A stretch of DNA of 64,000 nucleotides from Pseudacidovorax sp. NFM-22 (GCF_021401245.1 NZ_JACBFY010000001.1:310001-374000), one strand, 5' to 3'; positions 52,325 to 61,497 are shown, counted from the first letter of the stretch. The notes: generated from the sequence alone by a model not told the origin. Made by a program: numbers and translations.

Positions 52325-53725
52325 ATGCGCTACCGCACGACGATCCAGCATCAGGTCTTCGACTTCGGCGATCTCCGCCAGGTGATGGCCTGCGCCAGCC
52401 CCGCGCGCTCGGGCGACTACCTGGCCGGCGTCGGCGCCGCCACCGCGCAGCAACGCATGGCGGCGCGGCATGTGCTGGCCGACACGCCGCTCGGGCAGTT
52501 CCTCAGCGAGGCGCTGGTGCCCTACGAAGAGGACAACATCACGCGGTTGATCCTCGACGGCCATGACGCGGCCGCCTTCGCACCGGTGGCGCATCGCACC
52601 GTGGGCGATTTCCGCAACTGGCTGCTGTCCGATGCGGCGGACACCGCGACGCTGACCGCGCTGGCGCCCGGGCTCACGCCGGAGATGGTGGCCGCCGTCT
52701 CCAAGCTGATGCGCAACCAGGACCTGATCGCCGTCGCCCGCAAGTGCCAGGTCACGACCCGCTTCCGCAACACCCTTGGCCTGCCCGGCCAGCTGGCCGT
52801 CCGGCTGCAGCCCAACCATCCGACCGACGATCTGCGCGGAATCGCCGCCTCCACCCTGGACGGGCTGCTCTATGGCGCGGGCGATGCGGTGATCGGCGTC
52901 AACCCCGTCTCGGACAGCTTGCCGGTGCTCGAGCGGCTCCAGCACATGCTGGCCGAGGTCATCGAGCGCTTCGCCATTCCCACCCAAAGTTGCGTGCTCA
53001 CCCATGTGACCCACACGATGAAGCTCATGGAGCGCGGCGCGCCGGTGGACCTGGTCTTCCAGTCCATCGCCGGCACCGAAAAGGCCAACCTCTCCTTCGG
53101 CGTGACGCCCGAACTGCTCGACGAGGCCTGCGACGCCGCCCGCGCGCTGGGCCGCGGCACGCTGGGCGACAACGTCATGTACTTCGAGACCGGCCAGGGC
53201 AGCGCGCTGTCGGCCAACGCGCACCATGGCGTCGACCAGCAGACCTGCGAGGCGCGGGCCTATGCGCTGGCGCGGCGCTACCGGCCGCTGCTGGTCAACA
53301 CCGTCGTGGGCTTCATCGGGCCGGAATACCTGTTCGACGGCAAGCAGATCATCCGCGCCGGCCTGGAAGACCACTTCTGCGGCAAGCTGCTGGGCCTGCC
53401 CATCGGCTGCGACGTCTGCTACACCAACCATGCCGAGGCCGACCAGGACGACATGGACACGCTGCTGGTGCTGCTGGCCACGGCCGGCCTCACCTTCCTG
53501 ATCGGTGTGCCGGGGGCGGACGACGTGATGCTCAACTACCAGAGCACGTCCTTCCACGACGCCCTCTTCCTGCGCGACACGCTGGGCCTGGCCCGGGCAC
53601 CCGAGTTCGAGGCCTGGCTGCAGCGCATGGGCATCACCGGCGCCGATGGCCGGCTGCAGCCAGGCAGTGCACCGGCGCTGCAGCAGGGCATGGCGCGGCT
53701 GCGCCTTCTGGGAGCCTCCGCATGA
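52325..53725 (+). CDS. eutB: Ethanolamine ammonia-lyase large subunit EutB
   Basis: 466 residues, close to the usual 453-465. The chain is highly characteristic: VPYEEDNITRLILDGHD, TRFRNTLGLPGQLAVRLQPN, DAVIGVNPVSDSLPVLERLQ and SVIGVN-type core loops. With EutC and adenosylcobalamin it converts ethanolamine to acetaldehyde and ammonia. It overlaps eutC by ATGA. No EutA reactivase, permease or microcompartment shell genes are nearby, and no cobalamin riboswitch is visible in the 190 nt upstream. Confidence 0.96.
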   Translation: MRYRTTIQHQVFDFGDLRQVMACASPARSGDYLAGVGAATAQQRMAARHVLADTPLGQFLSEALVPYEEDNITRLILDGHDAAAFAPVAHRTVGDFRNWLLSDAADTATLTALAPGLTPEMVAAVSKLMRNQDLIAVARKCQVTTRFRNTLGLPGQLAVRLQPNHPTDDLRGIAASTLDGLLYGAGDAVIGVNPVSDSLPVLERLQHMLAEVIERFAIPTQSCVLTHVTHTMKLMERGAPVDLVFQSIAGTEKANLSFGVTPELLDEACDAARALGRGTLGDNVMYFETGQGSALSANAHHGVDQQTCEARAYALARRYRPLLVNTVVGFIGPEYLFDGKQIIRAGLEDHFCGKLLGLPIGCDVCYTNHAEADQDDMDTLLVLLATAGLTFLIGVPGADDVMLNYQSTSFHDALFLRDTLGLARAPEFEAWLQRMGITGADGRLQPGSAPALQQGMARLRLLGASA

Positions 53726-54561
53726 ACGCCCTGCCGACCGATCCGGTCCAGGCCGGCACAGGAAACGGCCCGGCGGAAGACCGATCCTCCCCGCCCGTCA
53801 CGCCCGACGCCTGGCAGGCCTGGCGCGCCGCCACGCCCGCCCGGCTGGCCCTCGGGCGCGCCGGCAGCGGCATGCCCACCGACGAGACGCTGCGCTTCGG
53901 CTGGGCGCATGCCATGGCGCGCGATGCCATCCATGCGGCGCTGGACGCCGACGCGCTCGCCCGATCGCTCGAAGAAGACGGCTGGTCCGTCCTGCGGGCC
54001 CGCAGCCAGGCGCCCGATCGGGCGACTTACCTGCGCCGGCCCGACCTAGGACGCAGCCTGGACCCGGCCGACGCCGAGGCCCTGCGCGGGCGCCCGGAAC
54101 GGGGATGCGATCTCTGCCTAGCGGTGGGCGATGGCCTGTCGTCGCTGGCCATCGAGCGCCATGCGCGACCGCTCCTGGCTGCCCTTCGCGCGCAGTTGCC
54201 GGCCGGCCTGCGCATCGCACCCATCGTCGTGGCCACGCAGGCGCGCGTCGCGTTGGCCGACGAGGTGGGCGAGGCCCTGGGCGCCCGCCTCGGCGCGATC
54301 CTGATCGGCGAGCGGCCCGGCCTTTCCAGCCCGGACAGCCTGGGCATCTACCTCACCCACGAACCGCGACGCGGGCGTCACGATGCGCAGCGCAACTGCA
54401 TCTCGAACGTGCGTCCGGAGGGCCTGGGCTACGAGGCAGCCGCCTTCAAGCTCGGCTGGCTGGTGCGTGAAGCGCTGCGCCGCGGCCTGACCGGCGTTCA
54501 GCTCAAGGACGAGAGCGACGACGCGGTGCTCGACGACGACCGCCTGCCGCGCATCGACTGA
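53722..54561 (+). CDS. eutC: Ethanolamine ammonia-lyase small subunit EutC
   Basis: 279 residues. A variable N-terminal arm is followed by the conserved core: TPARLALGRAGSGMPTDETL, DLCLAVGDGLSSLAIERHA, VATQARVALADEVGEALGAR, ILIGERPGLSSPDSLGIYLT and a NCISNVRPEGL stretch near the end. EutC carries much of the cobalamin-binding site at the interface with EutB. The start overlaps the eutB stop; the longer frame upstream is a shadow of eutB. Confidence 0.95.
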   Translation: MNALPTDPVQAGTGNGPAEDRSSPPVTPDAWQAWRAATPARLALGRAGSGMPTDETLRFGWAHAMARDAIHAALDADALARSLEEDGWSVLRARSQAPDRATYLRRPDLGRSLDPADAEALRGRPERGCDLCLAVGDGLSSLAIERHARPLLAALRAQLPAGLRIAPIVVATQARVALADEVGEALGARLGAILIGERPGLSSPDSLGIYLTHEPRRGRHDAQRNCISNVRPEGLGYEAAAFKLGWLVREALRRGLTGVQLKDESDDAVLDDDRLPRID

Positions 54562-54582
54562 TGCAGAGCCTTGTCCGGCGCC

Positions 54583-54684
54583 TCAGCGCAGCAGGCTCAG
54601 GCCATGCGCGATGCCGACGGCAAGGCCGCCGGCATTGATGACGAGACCGAGGAGGCGACGGGGAGCGGTGATGGCGGTGTTCAT
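54583..54684 (-). CDS. Possible 33-residue membrane peptide
   Basis: A short frame begins MNTAITAPRRLLGLV and continues with a hydrophobic, Gly/Ala-rich stretch ending in LSLLR, giving one membrane helix with a basic N-side. It lies antisense in the eutC to AhpD-like gap (54562-54860), just past the eutC stop. No strong ribosome-binding site is visible. It may be chance. The rest of the gap holds nothing I can name. Confidence 0.3.
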   Translation of the reverse strand: MNTAITAPRRLLGLVINAGGLAVGIAHGLSLLR

Positions 54685-54860
54685 GGCCGTCAATGCTAGG
54701 CAGCATGCCCTTTGCTGTGAATTCGAACGTCCTCATCGCAGCCATAGCCAACGCCGCAGGCCATGCGCCCCGGCGCAATCCGCGCGAGCACGGCCCCGGT
54801 CTGCGCTGCCTATGATCGAACGCTGGACCACACAGCCCACCAAGACAGGAGACATCCGCC

Positions 54861-55475
54861 ATGAGCCAACGCTACCCGCTTGCCGAACTCGACCAGGTCC
54901 CCGAAGACATCCGTGCCCGCATCCTGGCCGTGCAGGAAAAGGCGGGCTTCGTGCCCAACGTCTTCCTGGCGCTGGCCCGCCGCCCCGCCGAGTGGCGTGC
55001 CTTCTTCGCCTACCACGATGCACTGATGGAGCCCGAAAGCGTGGGCCGCGCCAGCGCGCTCAGCAAAGGCGACCGCGAGATGATCGTCACCACCACCAGC
55101 GCGGCCAACCAGTGCCTCTACTGCGTGGTGGCGCACGGTGCGCTACTGCGCATCTACGAGAAGAAGCCGCTCGTGGCCGACCAGGTGGCCGTCAACTGGC
55201 GCAAGGCCGACATCTCCGAGCGCCAGCGCGCCATGCTGGCCTTTGCGATGAAGGTGTGCGAGCGGTCGCACGAGGTCGACGAGGCCGACTTCGCCGCCCT
55301 GCATGCCCACGGCTTCGACGACGAGGACATCTGGGACATCGCCGCCATCACCGCCTTCTTCGGCTTGTCGAACCGGCTGGCCAGCTTCAGCGGCATGCAG
55401 CCGAATCCGGAGTTCTTCCTGATGGGTCGGGTGCCGCGCGAGAAGCCGGCCGACAAGCCCGCACGGCCGGGGTGA
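54861..55475 (+). CDS. Peroxidase-related AhpD/carboxymuconolactone decarboxylase-family protein
   Basis: 204 residues. The CxxC-type redox centre is in NQCLYCVVAHGALLRIYEKK, with the His that follows the second Cys as in AhpD-like peroxidases. The N-terminal region (VPEDIRARILAVQEKAGFVP) and the end (FGLSNRLASFSGMQPNPEFF) match the peroxidase-related subgroup of the family. Likely role: thiol-dependent peroxide reduction in the cytoplasm. GACAGGAGAC just upstream of the ATG gives a good ribosome-binding site. Confidence 0.87.
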   Translation: MSQRYPLAELDQVPEDIRARILAVQEKAGFVPNVFLALARRPAEWRAFFAYHDALMEPESVGRASALSKGDREMIVTTTSAANQCLYCVVAHGALLRIYEKKPLVADQVAVNWRKADISERQRAMLAFAMKVCERSHEVDEADFAALHAHGFDDEDIWDIAAITAFFGLSNRLASFSGMQPNPEFFLMGRVPREKPADKPARPG

Positions 55476-55519
55476 GATGGCCGCCTGCCTATGATGGCCG
55501 GCTGCCTTTCCTGTCCTCC

Positions 55520-56155
55520 ATGATTCCTGCGCCTCCCCCCGCTCCAGCCGCTTCCCCATCGGCTGCAGCCACCGACCCTTTGCAGCGCCTGCGCGACGCG
55601 ACGTCCGCCCTGCACGCCCGGCTCGACACCGGATTGCCCATCGCACGCGAGGGTGCCGGCCCCGCCGACTACCTGCGGCACCTTGCCCTGCTGCGCAGTT
55701 GGGTCGGCGTTCTCCAGGAATCGGGCGCCCGCGGCCCGCGCCTGGCAGCGGAGCGAGACGCCCTGGAGGCGGAATTGGCCGAATGCCAGCAGCGGCTGGG
55801 TCTGCAGGCGCCGCGCATCGCATTGGCGGCGACACCTGATCCCGTCTTCCAGGCCGACGGTGCGGAATGGGGACTGGCCTATGTTCTGGAAGGCTCCCGC
55901 CTGGGCGGTCAGGTGCTGCACAAGCGGCTGGCGCCGGCCATGGCACCCCTGTCGCTGGACTACCTGCGCGGCGCAGGCTCCGCCACGGGTGCGCGGTGGA
56001 AGCACTTCGTCGCCGAGCTCCAGACCGCACTGCAAGGCGCCGCCCGGCAAGAGGCCGCGGCGGCAGCGGCGCGCCGCGCCTTCGAACTCCTGCTGCGGTG
56101 CCACGAGGCGCTGCAGACCGGCTCGCCCGAACCGGCCTGCTCTGCTCGCGGCTGA
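55520..56155 (+). CDS. Biliverdin-producing heme oxygenase
   Basis: 211 residues, all-helical heme oxygenase fold. The proximal His is in LRDATSALHARLDTGLPIA (about residue 33), and the distal-helix region reads WGLAYVLEGSRLGGQVLHKR, with the Gly-rich kink of the family. It opens heme to biliverdin, CO and iron, used in iron recovery or in making the chromophore of a bacteriophytochrome. No phytochrome or heme-uptake gene is in the window. The N-terminal 20 residues are a Pro/Ala tail of unclear use. Confidence 0.85.
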   Translation: MIPAPPPAPAASPSAAATDPLQRLRDATSALHARLDTGLPIAREGAGPADYLRHLALLRSWVGVLQESGARGPRLAAERDALEAELAECQQRLGLQAPRIALAATPDPVFQADGAEWGLAYVLEGSRLGGQVLHKRLAPAMAPLSLDYLRGAGSATGARWKHFVAELQTALQGAARQEAAAAAARRAFELLLRCHEALQTGSPEPACSARG

Positions 56156-56198
56156 AGAGGCCCACTGGTGATCCCAGGGCGAGGTCGCCCTGGAGGAA

Positions 56199-57917
56199 TC
56201 AACCGGCCGACGCCTGCCGGCACCCTTCGAAGGCGTCCAGTGTGGGCTTGTAGGTGGGGCTCTTCACGTCCACCAGGCCCATGACGGTGTGAAAGAGGTT
56301 GTCGTGAGTCAGCGGCATGTCCACCGACTTGCGCAGGCAGGCGTCCTGCACACCGGTGCGCCCGCCGAGCCCGCCATCGAGCCAGGCCACGAAGGGCACA
56401 TGCTTCTGAACGTCCGGCGCAAAGGCATAGGGCACGCCGTGCAGGAAAAGGCCGTACTCGCCCAGCGATTCGCCATGGTCGCTGAGGTAGAGCATGCCCG
56501 TGTCGAAGCGGCTGCGGCGGGCCTGGAGCCAGTCGATGGCCTCCCCCAGGAAGCGGTCCGTGTGCGCGATCGAGTTGTCGTAGGCATTGATCAGCTCGCT
56601 GTGCGCGCAGTCGGACAGCGTCACCGTGCGGCACTCGGGCTGGAAGGGCTTGCCGTCCGGCGGCGAGCGGCGGAAGTAGGCGGGGCCGTGACTGCCGATC
56701 TGGTGCATCACCAGCACCACACCGCGCGCCACACGCTCGGGCGGCAAGGCCGCGATGCGCGCGTCCAGGCCCTTGAGCATCACGTCGTCCAGGCATTCGT
56801 CGCCGCTGCACAGCGTGGGGTGGGCCGCAATCTCCTTGGCGTCGTTGGCCTCGACATGGGGCACGCGCTCGCACACGCCCTTGCAGCCGGACTGGTTGTC
56901 GATCCAGAGCACGGCCAGCCCGGCCGCCTGCACCACGTCGAGCAGGTTCTCGTAGTCCTGCTTGCGGCCTTCGTAGCCCTGCTTGCCCAGGTGCGAGAAC
57001 ATGCAGGGCACGGACGCCGCGGTGTTGGTGCCGCAGGAGCGCATGTCGTGGAAGCTCACCACCTTGCGCGCCTTGAGCTCTGGCGTGGTGTCGCGGGCAT
57101 AGCCGTTGATTCCGAAGTGGTCGGCGCGCGCCGTCTCGCCCACCACCAGCAGCAGCAGGCGCGGGCGGCTCTGCCCCGCATAGCTGGCGCCCAGCGCCGC
57201 GCCACCGGAAATCGGCACCAGCTTGCGGCTGCGATGCAGCAAGGGCCGCGTGGCCGCCATGCCGAAGGAATACACGCTGGCCAGCGGATTCATCATGTAG
57301 CGCAGATGGGGCTGGTTGCGCATGAGCGGTGCCAGTTGCCGCGACATGAGCATGCCGCCGCCCACGGTCGTGGCCACTGCCGCGACAAACAGCACCGCAT
57401 TGCGCCACAGCGCACGCAGCGGCCGTTGCGGGATCACCGGCACGCACCAGAGCCACCAGATCGCGGGCACCGCCACGGCCAGCACCCGCAGCGCCATCGT
57501 CAGGCTGAGCAGATCGCGCGCCTCGCCCGGATCGGTCTGCAGCACGTTGAGCGCCATGGACGGGTCCATCACCATCCGGTAGGTGGCCATGTAGTGCTGC
57601 ACCACCGCGGCCACCACCACCAGCAGCATCCACAGCGGTTTCATGAAGCGCGACCAGGCCGTGAGCGACAGCAGCGCCACCAAGCCCCCTCCCAGCAGCC
57701 AGGCCATACCGACGATGTTGGGCATGTAGAGGCTGGGGGCGCGGCCGAGCTCGGCGAGTTCCATCCACAGCGGCCAGTTGGCGGCCAGCAGCAGGTAGGC
57801 GGTGAGCACCAGGACGATCGTGCGCGGCGAGCGCGCGCGCAGCAGCCAGCCGCGGGGACCCGCAAAGTCGGGCGCGGAATACGCGCCCAGACGCGGCGCG
57901 GGAGAGATCAACGGCAT
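56199..57917 (-). CDS. eptA: Lipid A phosphoethanolamine transferase, EptA type
   Basis: 572 residues: five N-terminal membrane helices (about 30-185) and a periplasmic alkaline-phosphatase-fold domain. The metal-site Glu261 is in VVGETARADHFGINGYARDT, the nucleophile is probably Thr299 in SCGTNTAASVPCMFSH, and later ligands are in YLSDHGESLGEYGLFLHG. Six or more Cys residues in the periplasmic domain fit the disulfides of the family. It moves phosphoethanolamine from phosphatidylethanolamine to lipid A phosphates, lowering surface charge and polymyxin binding. It follows the PAP2 gene by 46 nt on the same strand. Confidence 0.92.
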   Translation of the reverse strand: MPLISPAPRLGAYSAPDFAGPRGWLLRARSPRTIVLVLTAYLLLAANWPLWMELAELGRAPSLYMPNIVGMAWLLGGGLVALLSLTAWSRFMKPLWMLLVVVAAVVQHYMATYRMVMDPSMALNVLQTDPGEARDLLSLTMALRVLAVAVPAIWWLWCVPVIPQRPLRALWRNAVLFVAAVATTVGGGMLMSRQLAPLMRNQPHLRYMMNPLASVYSFGMAATRPLLHRSRKLVPISGGAALGASYAGQSRPRLLLLVVGETARADHFGINGYARDTTPELKARKVVSFHDMRSCGTNTAASVPCMFSHLGKQGYEGRKQDYENLLDVVQAAGLAVLWIDNQSGCKGVCERVPHVEANDAKEIAAHPTLCSGDECLDDVMLKGLDARIAALPPERVARGVVLVMHQIGSHGPAYFRRSPPDGKPFQPECRTVTLSDCAHSELINAYDNSIAHTDRFLGEAIDWLQARRSRFDTGMLYLSDHGESLGEYGLFLHGVPYAFAPDVQKHVPFVAWLDGGLGGRTGVQDACLRKSVDMPLTHDNLFHTVMGLVDVKSPTYKPTLDAFEGCRQASAG

Positions 57918-57963
57918 GCCGACAGCGTAGGTGTCGGCACTGAAGTCACCCTGAACCTCTTCT

Positions 57964-58662
57964 TCAGGCTGCGTTCAGTTTGGCGTCAGTTGCGCGCCGG
58001 CGCCGGCCCGTCATGGCCATGTCCACTGCCCAGCCGGCCATCCAGCATGCCCAGCCGCTCCACAGCGTGTGGCTGAGAAAGTGCGCGCCACGCAGCTGCT
58101 GGCCGACGCCCAGCACCAGGCCAGCCACGACGGCCGCCAGGAGCCATCCGCGGGCGAATCCCGGCGAATGCCGCCGCCACACGAACCAGCCGCCGACGAA
58201 GCCGAAGGCCGCCGAGGCATGGCCCGCCGGAAAGCAGTGCCCCGGCCCGCCATCGGCCACGCCCCAGCGCCAGTGCGAGACATGCTCGGCCACGCCGCCG
58301 AAGACGCGCAGGTCCCACGGACAACTGGTCAGGCTGAACTTCTTGAGCAGGGTGACGGCGCCGACGGCCGCCAGCACCGACAGCACCAGCTGCCAGCGCT
58401 CGGGGCGGGACAGCCGGCGCCAGGGGCCCATGGGCAGCCACACGGCAGCCAGCATCCCCAGCACCAGGACCCAGCTGAGCGTCTTGCCCCCTTCGTGCAT
58501 CAGGCTGGCCAGTGCCCAGTTGCTGCGCAGCGGAAAACCGAAAGGCGTGCCCGGCAGGCTGGCCAGCCACAGGTCGCCACCCCCCAGGTCCCAGCCGACG
58601 AGGGCCGCGGTGACGGCCAGTGTCGGCCAGAGGGGGGAAACGGAACGGGAAGACGCATCCAT
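57964..58662 (-). CDS. PAP2-superfamily membrane phosphatase
   Basis: 232 residues with about six membrane helices. Active-site motifs are LLKKFSLTSCPWDLRVFGG (Lys-containing motif 1, with Cys-Pro in place of the usual Arg-Pro), HCFPAGHASAAFGF (motif 2) and LRGAHFLSHTLWSGW (motif 3 His). Enzymes of this kind remove phosphate from lipid A, undecaprenyl diphosphate or phosphatidylglycerol phosphate. It is first in a two-gene unit with eptA, facing a two-component system, which suggests coordinated lipid A phosphate remodelling. Confidence 0.87.
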   Translation of the reverse strand: MDASSRSVSPLWPTLAVTAALVGWDLGGGDLWLASLPGTPFGFPLRSNWALASLMHEGGKTLSWVLVLGMLAAVWLPMGPWRRLSRPERWQLVLSVLAAVGAVTLLKKFSLTSCPWDLRVFGGVAEHVSHWRWGVADGGPGHCFPAGHASAAFGFVGGWFVWRRHSPGFARGWLLAAVVAGLVLGVGQQLRGAHFLSHTLWSGWACWMAGWAVDMAMTGRRRRATDAKLNAA

Positions 58663-58764
58663 GGGCGGCGCGCAGCCTAAGCCCGGGCCGTGAATGCAGC
58701 CTGAAGCGGCCACCTCGGCGGCGGGCGCCGGCCCCGGACGGTGCCCCGCACTAGACTCCGCCCC

Positions 58765-59460
58765 ATGCGCATCCTTCTCGTCGAAGACGACCTCAACCTC
58801 GCCGACGCCGTCTGCAGCTACCTGCGTGCGAAGGCCTTCATCGTCGACGCGGTGCCCAGCCTGGCGGGCGCGCGCGCGGCGCTGGCCAGCGCGCGCTATG
58901 CCGCGGTGCTGCTCGACCTGCACCTGGGCGACGGCGACGGGCTGATGCTCATGCCCGGCCTGCGCACCCTGCCCGAGCGGCCCATCGTCATCGTGCTGAC
59001 GGCCCGCGACCAGGTCAGCGACCGCATCCGGGGCCTGGATGCCGGCGCCGACGACTACCTGACCAAGCCCTACGACCCCGCCGAACTGCTGGCCCGGCTG
59101 CGGGCCGTGGAGCGCCGGCGCAGCAGCGTCGAGTCGGCCACCGTGCGCCTCGGCTCGCTCGAGATCGACCTGGGCAACGACCAGGTCCGCGTGCACGGCG
59201 CGCCGGTCACGCTCACGCAGAAGGAATGGGCACTGCTGCGCGTGATGGCCAGCCGCCCCGACCGCATCCACAGCCGCGAGACCCTGCTCGATGCGCTGTA
59301 CGGCTTCGACGACGACACCGACAGCAACACCCTGGAGGTTTTTGTCAGCCGGCTGCGCCGCAAGCTGGGCCGGTCGCACATCCAGACCTTGAGAGGCCTC
59401 GGCTACCGCCTGGTTCCAGGAGACGACGCGCCCGATGCGGGGCCGGAGACGGGCGCGTGA
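58765..59460 (+). CDS. OmpR/PmrA-type response regulator
   Basis: 231 residues. The receiver domain has Asp8-Asp9, phospho-acceptor Asp51 (VLLDLHLGDGDG), the conserved Thr (VLTARDQVSDR) and Lys (YLTKPYDPAEL). The C-terminal winged helix of the OmpR class carries LTQKEWALLRVMASRPDRIH and RLRRKLGRSHIQTLRGLGYR. The ATG at 58765 (MRILLVEDD) is the standard start. It overlaps the kinase gene by GTGA and is divergent from PAP2-eptA with a 102-nt gap, making that operon its prime target. Confidence 0.93.
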   Translation: MRILLVEDDLNLADAVCSYLRAKAFIVDAVPSLAGARAALASARYAAVLLDLHLGDGDGLMLMPGLRTLPERPIVIVLTARDQVSDRIRGLDAGADDYLTKPYDPAELLARLRAVERRRSSVESATVRLGSLEIDLGNDQVRVHGAPVTLTQKEWALLRVMASRPDRIHSRETLLDALYGFDDDTDSNTLEVFVSRLRRKLGRSHIQTLRGLGYRLVPGDDAPDAGPETGA

Positions 59461-60911
59461 CGACCCGCCCGGCCGCTGCCGAAGGCACTTTCACGCCGGG
59501 CGATGCCGTCAGTGGCGAGCGGCGGGTCCGCCCCGTCTCCGTTGCGGGCGCTCGCGCCGGCAGTGACACCGAAGGCATGCACAAACCCGGGCGCACATCG
59601 CTGGCCGCGCGCCTCACGCGCACACTGATCCTCTCCGTCGGCGCCATCTGGCTGCTGTGCGTGCTGGCCGTCGTCTGGTATGTGGACCGCGAGATCAGCT
59701 TCAACTTCGACAACGAACTGGTCGAGGTGTCGCACCGAATGTTCGACATCGCCGTGGAGCAGTACGACAGCCTCTCCGGCGGCAAGAAGCCCGAGCAGCC
59801 GCTGGTGGCGCCCGCGCCGCTGTTCATCCAGGACGAAGTGGTCTACCAGATGGTCGATGGCGGCACGCGACTGCTGCTGCATTCGTCCAACGCGCGGCCC
59901 GACTACTTCGACGTGCCGCTCGCGCCGGGCTTTGCCGACACGCCGGACTGGCGCATCTACACCGTCCGGCATCCGACGCGCGACCTCTTCCTGCAGGTGG
60001 CCGATCCCATCTCCGAGCGGCGCGAGGCGGTGGACCGCACGCTGTTCGGCCTGATGGTGCCGCTGATCACCGCCCTGCCGCTGCTGGGGCTGGTGCTCTG
60101 GCGCATCGCCCGGCACGAACTGCGGCCGTTGCAGACGCTGGCGGACGAGATCGCCAGCCGCAGCAGCACCGACCTGCGGCCCATCGAACTGGCGGGCCTG
60201 CCGCACGAACTGCGTTCGGTGTGCGACGACGTCAACCACCTGCTGGAGCGGCTGGCCCAGGCCCTGAACGTGGAGCGCGCGCTGGCCGCGAATGCGGCGC
60301 ACGAGTTGCGCACGCCGCTGGCGGCGGCCCGCCTGCGCCTGCAGACTGCGCTGGACCACGGCCTCTCGCGCCAGGACGTGCAGGCTGCGCTCGATTCGCT
60401 GCGGCAGCTGAGTCACCGGGCCGAGAAGCTGCTGCAGCTCTCGCGCGCCGAATCGGGGGCTGCGCTGGCACGGCGGCCGGTCGACCTGGTCAAGCTCGCC
60501 GGCGCGGTGGCCGAGGAGTTCTGGCAGGACGCGCGCGCCGCCGAGCGGCTCACCCTGCATGTGCCCGAGGAGACGATGTCCCCCGTCCAGGGCGACGTGG
60601 ACGCCCTGGCCATCGGCCTGCGCAACCTGATCGAGAACGCGCTGCGCTACGCCCCCGAGGGCGCGGTCGAACTGGAAGTGGTCGCGCCCCGCACGGTGCT
60701 GGTGCGCGACAGCGGCCCGGGCGTGGCACCCGACAAGCTGCAGGCGCTGCGCGAGCGCCACGTCCGGCAGACCGACGACCGCACCGGCTATGGCCTGGGC
60801 CTGTCCATCGTCACCACGATCGCCGAGCACCAGGGGGCCGAGCTGCAACTCCTGTCGCCGCCCCCCGGCCGCGCGCGCGGCTTCGAGGCGCGGCTGTCGA
60901 TGCCGGGCTGA
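59457..60911 (+). CDS. Membrane sensor histidine kinase
   Basis: 484 residues from GTG 59457, or 444 from ATG 59577 (MHKPGRTSLAARL). The later start puts the first membrane helix (LILSVGAIWLLCVLAVVWYV) near the N-terminus and may be the true one. A periplasmic sensor of about 130 residues, rich in Asp and Glu, and a second helix follow. Phospho-His is in ANAAHELRTPLAAARLRL; N-box LRNLIENALRYAP; G-boxes DSGPGVAP and GYGLGLSIV. The acidic periplasmic domain fits a PmrB/QseC-like sensor. It phosphorylates the regulator encoded just upstream. Confidence 0.92.
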   Translation: MTTRPAAAEGTFTPGDAVSGERRVRPVSVAGARAGSDTEGMHKPGRTSLAARLTRTLILSVGAIWLLCVLAVVWYVDREISFNFDNELVEVSHRMFDIAVEQYDSLSGGKKPEQPLVAPAPLFIQDEVVYQMVDGGTRLLLHSSNARPDYFDVPLAPGFADTPDWRIYTVRHPTRDLFLQVADPISERREAVDRTLFGLMVPLITALPLLGLVLWRIARHELRPLQTLADEIASRSSTDLRPIELAGLPHELRSVCDDVNHLLERLAQALNVERALAANAAHELRTPLAAARLRLQTALDHGLSRQDVQAALDSLRQLSHRAEKLLQLSRAESGAALARRPVDLVKLAGAVAEEFWQDARAAERLTLHVPEETMSPVQGDVDALAIGLRNLIENALRYAPEGAVELEVVAPRTVLVRDSGPGVAPDKLQALRERHVRQTDDRTGYGLGLSIVTTIAEHQGAELQLLSPPPGRARGFEARLSMPG

Positions 60912-60913
60912 AC

Positions 60914-61336
60914 TCAGCCGCCGACCAGGGCGCGCAGCCAGTCCGGCAGGGGCTTGGCCTTCTGCGCCGGAAAGTCCACCCAGATGGTCGTGGCGCCACC
61001 CGCGGCGCAGATCACATCGGGCGCCTCGGCGCGGGCCATGGTGGCCCAGCTCTCGAAGGTGGTGCGCGCCGGATCGCTCACGTACATGCGCAGCAGCACG
61101 TCGCCGGGGTACTCGATCTGGCGGTAGAAGTTGCAGAAGGCATTGACGATCACCATGCCCTCGCCCTTCGGATCGGGCTGGAAGCCGATGGAACGCATCC
61201 AGTCGATGCGGGCCGTCTCCATGTAGCGGAAATAGGTACCGTTGTTGAGATGGCCCATGGCGTCCATGTCGCCCCAGCGGACGGGGATGGCCATCTCGTA
61301 GACCAGCTTCTTCTGTTCGGGAATCTCGATGCGCAT
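60914..61336 (-). CDS. Hotdog-fold acyl-CoA thioesterase
   Basis: 140 residues. The catalytic-Asp motif of the 4-hydroxybenzoyl-CoA thioesterase group is VRWGDMDAMGHLNNGTYFRY, followed by the helix ARIDWMRSIGF. Length is normal. It hydrolyses an acyl-CoA to free acid and CoA; the acyl group is unknown. It is convergent with the histidine kinase gene, with 2 nt between the stops. Confidence 0.87.
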   Translation of the reverse strand: MRIEIPEQKKLVYEMAIPVRWGDMDAMGHLNNGTYFRYMETARIDWMRSIGFQPDPKGEGMVIVNAFCNFYRQIEYPGDVLLRMYVSDPARTTFESWATMARAEAPDVICAAGGATTIWVDFPAQKAKPLPDWLRALVGG

Positions 61337-61423
61337 GGCGGCCCATCGTAGGGCCGTCCGCGGGAGCCGCGGGAGCGGTATCTCCCCGGGCCGGCGTCGC
61401 GCATGTGACCAGGGGCTGACCTC

Positions 61424-61429
61424 TAGAAT
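61424..61429 (+). promoter_or_regulatory. -10-like element before ETF-QO
   Basis: TAGAAT lies 68 nt upstream of the ETF-QO start, the same hexamer as before rpmE2. No good -35 is present at 16-18 nt. Confidence 0.35.
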
Positions 61430-61497
61430 GCGCAGTGCTTCACGGCGCGCCAGCCCCACGGCCGCGCCTCCTCGAACCCATCCTCCGATCCCACCCG

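Noticed and set aside
56199-57917. Acquired mobile colistin resistance (mcr) gene
   Set aside because: Same enzyme family, but base composition matches its neighbours, no insertion sequence is present, and it is linked to PAP2 and a two-component system as in chromosomal eptA loci.
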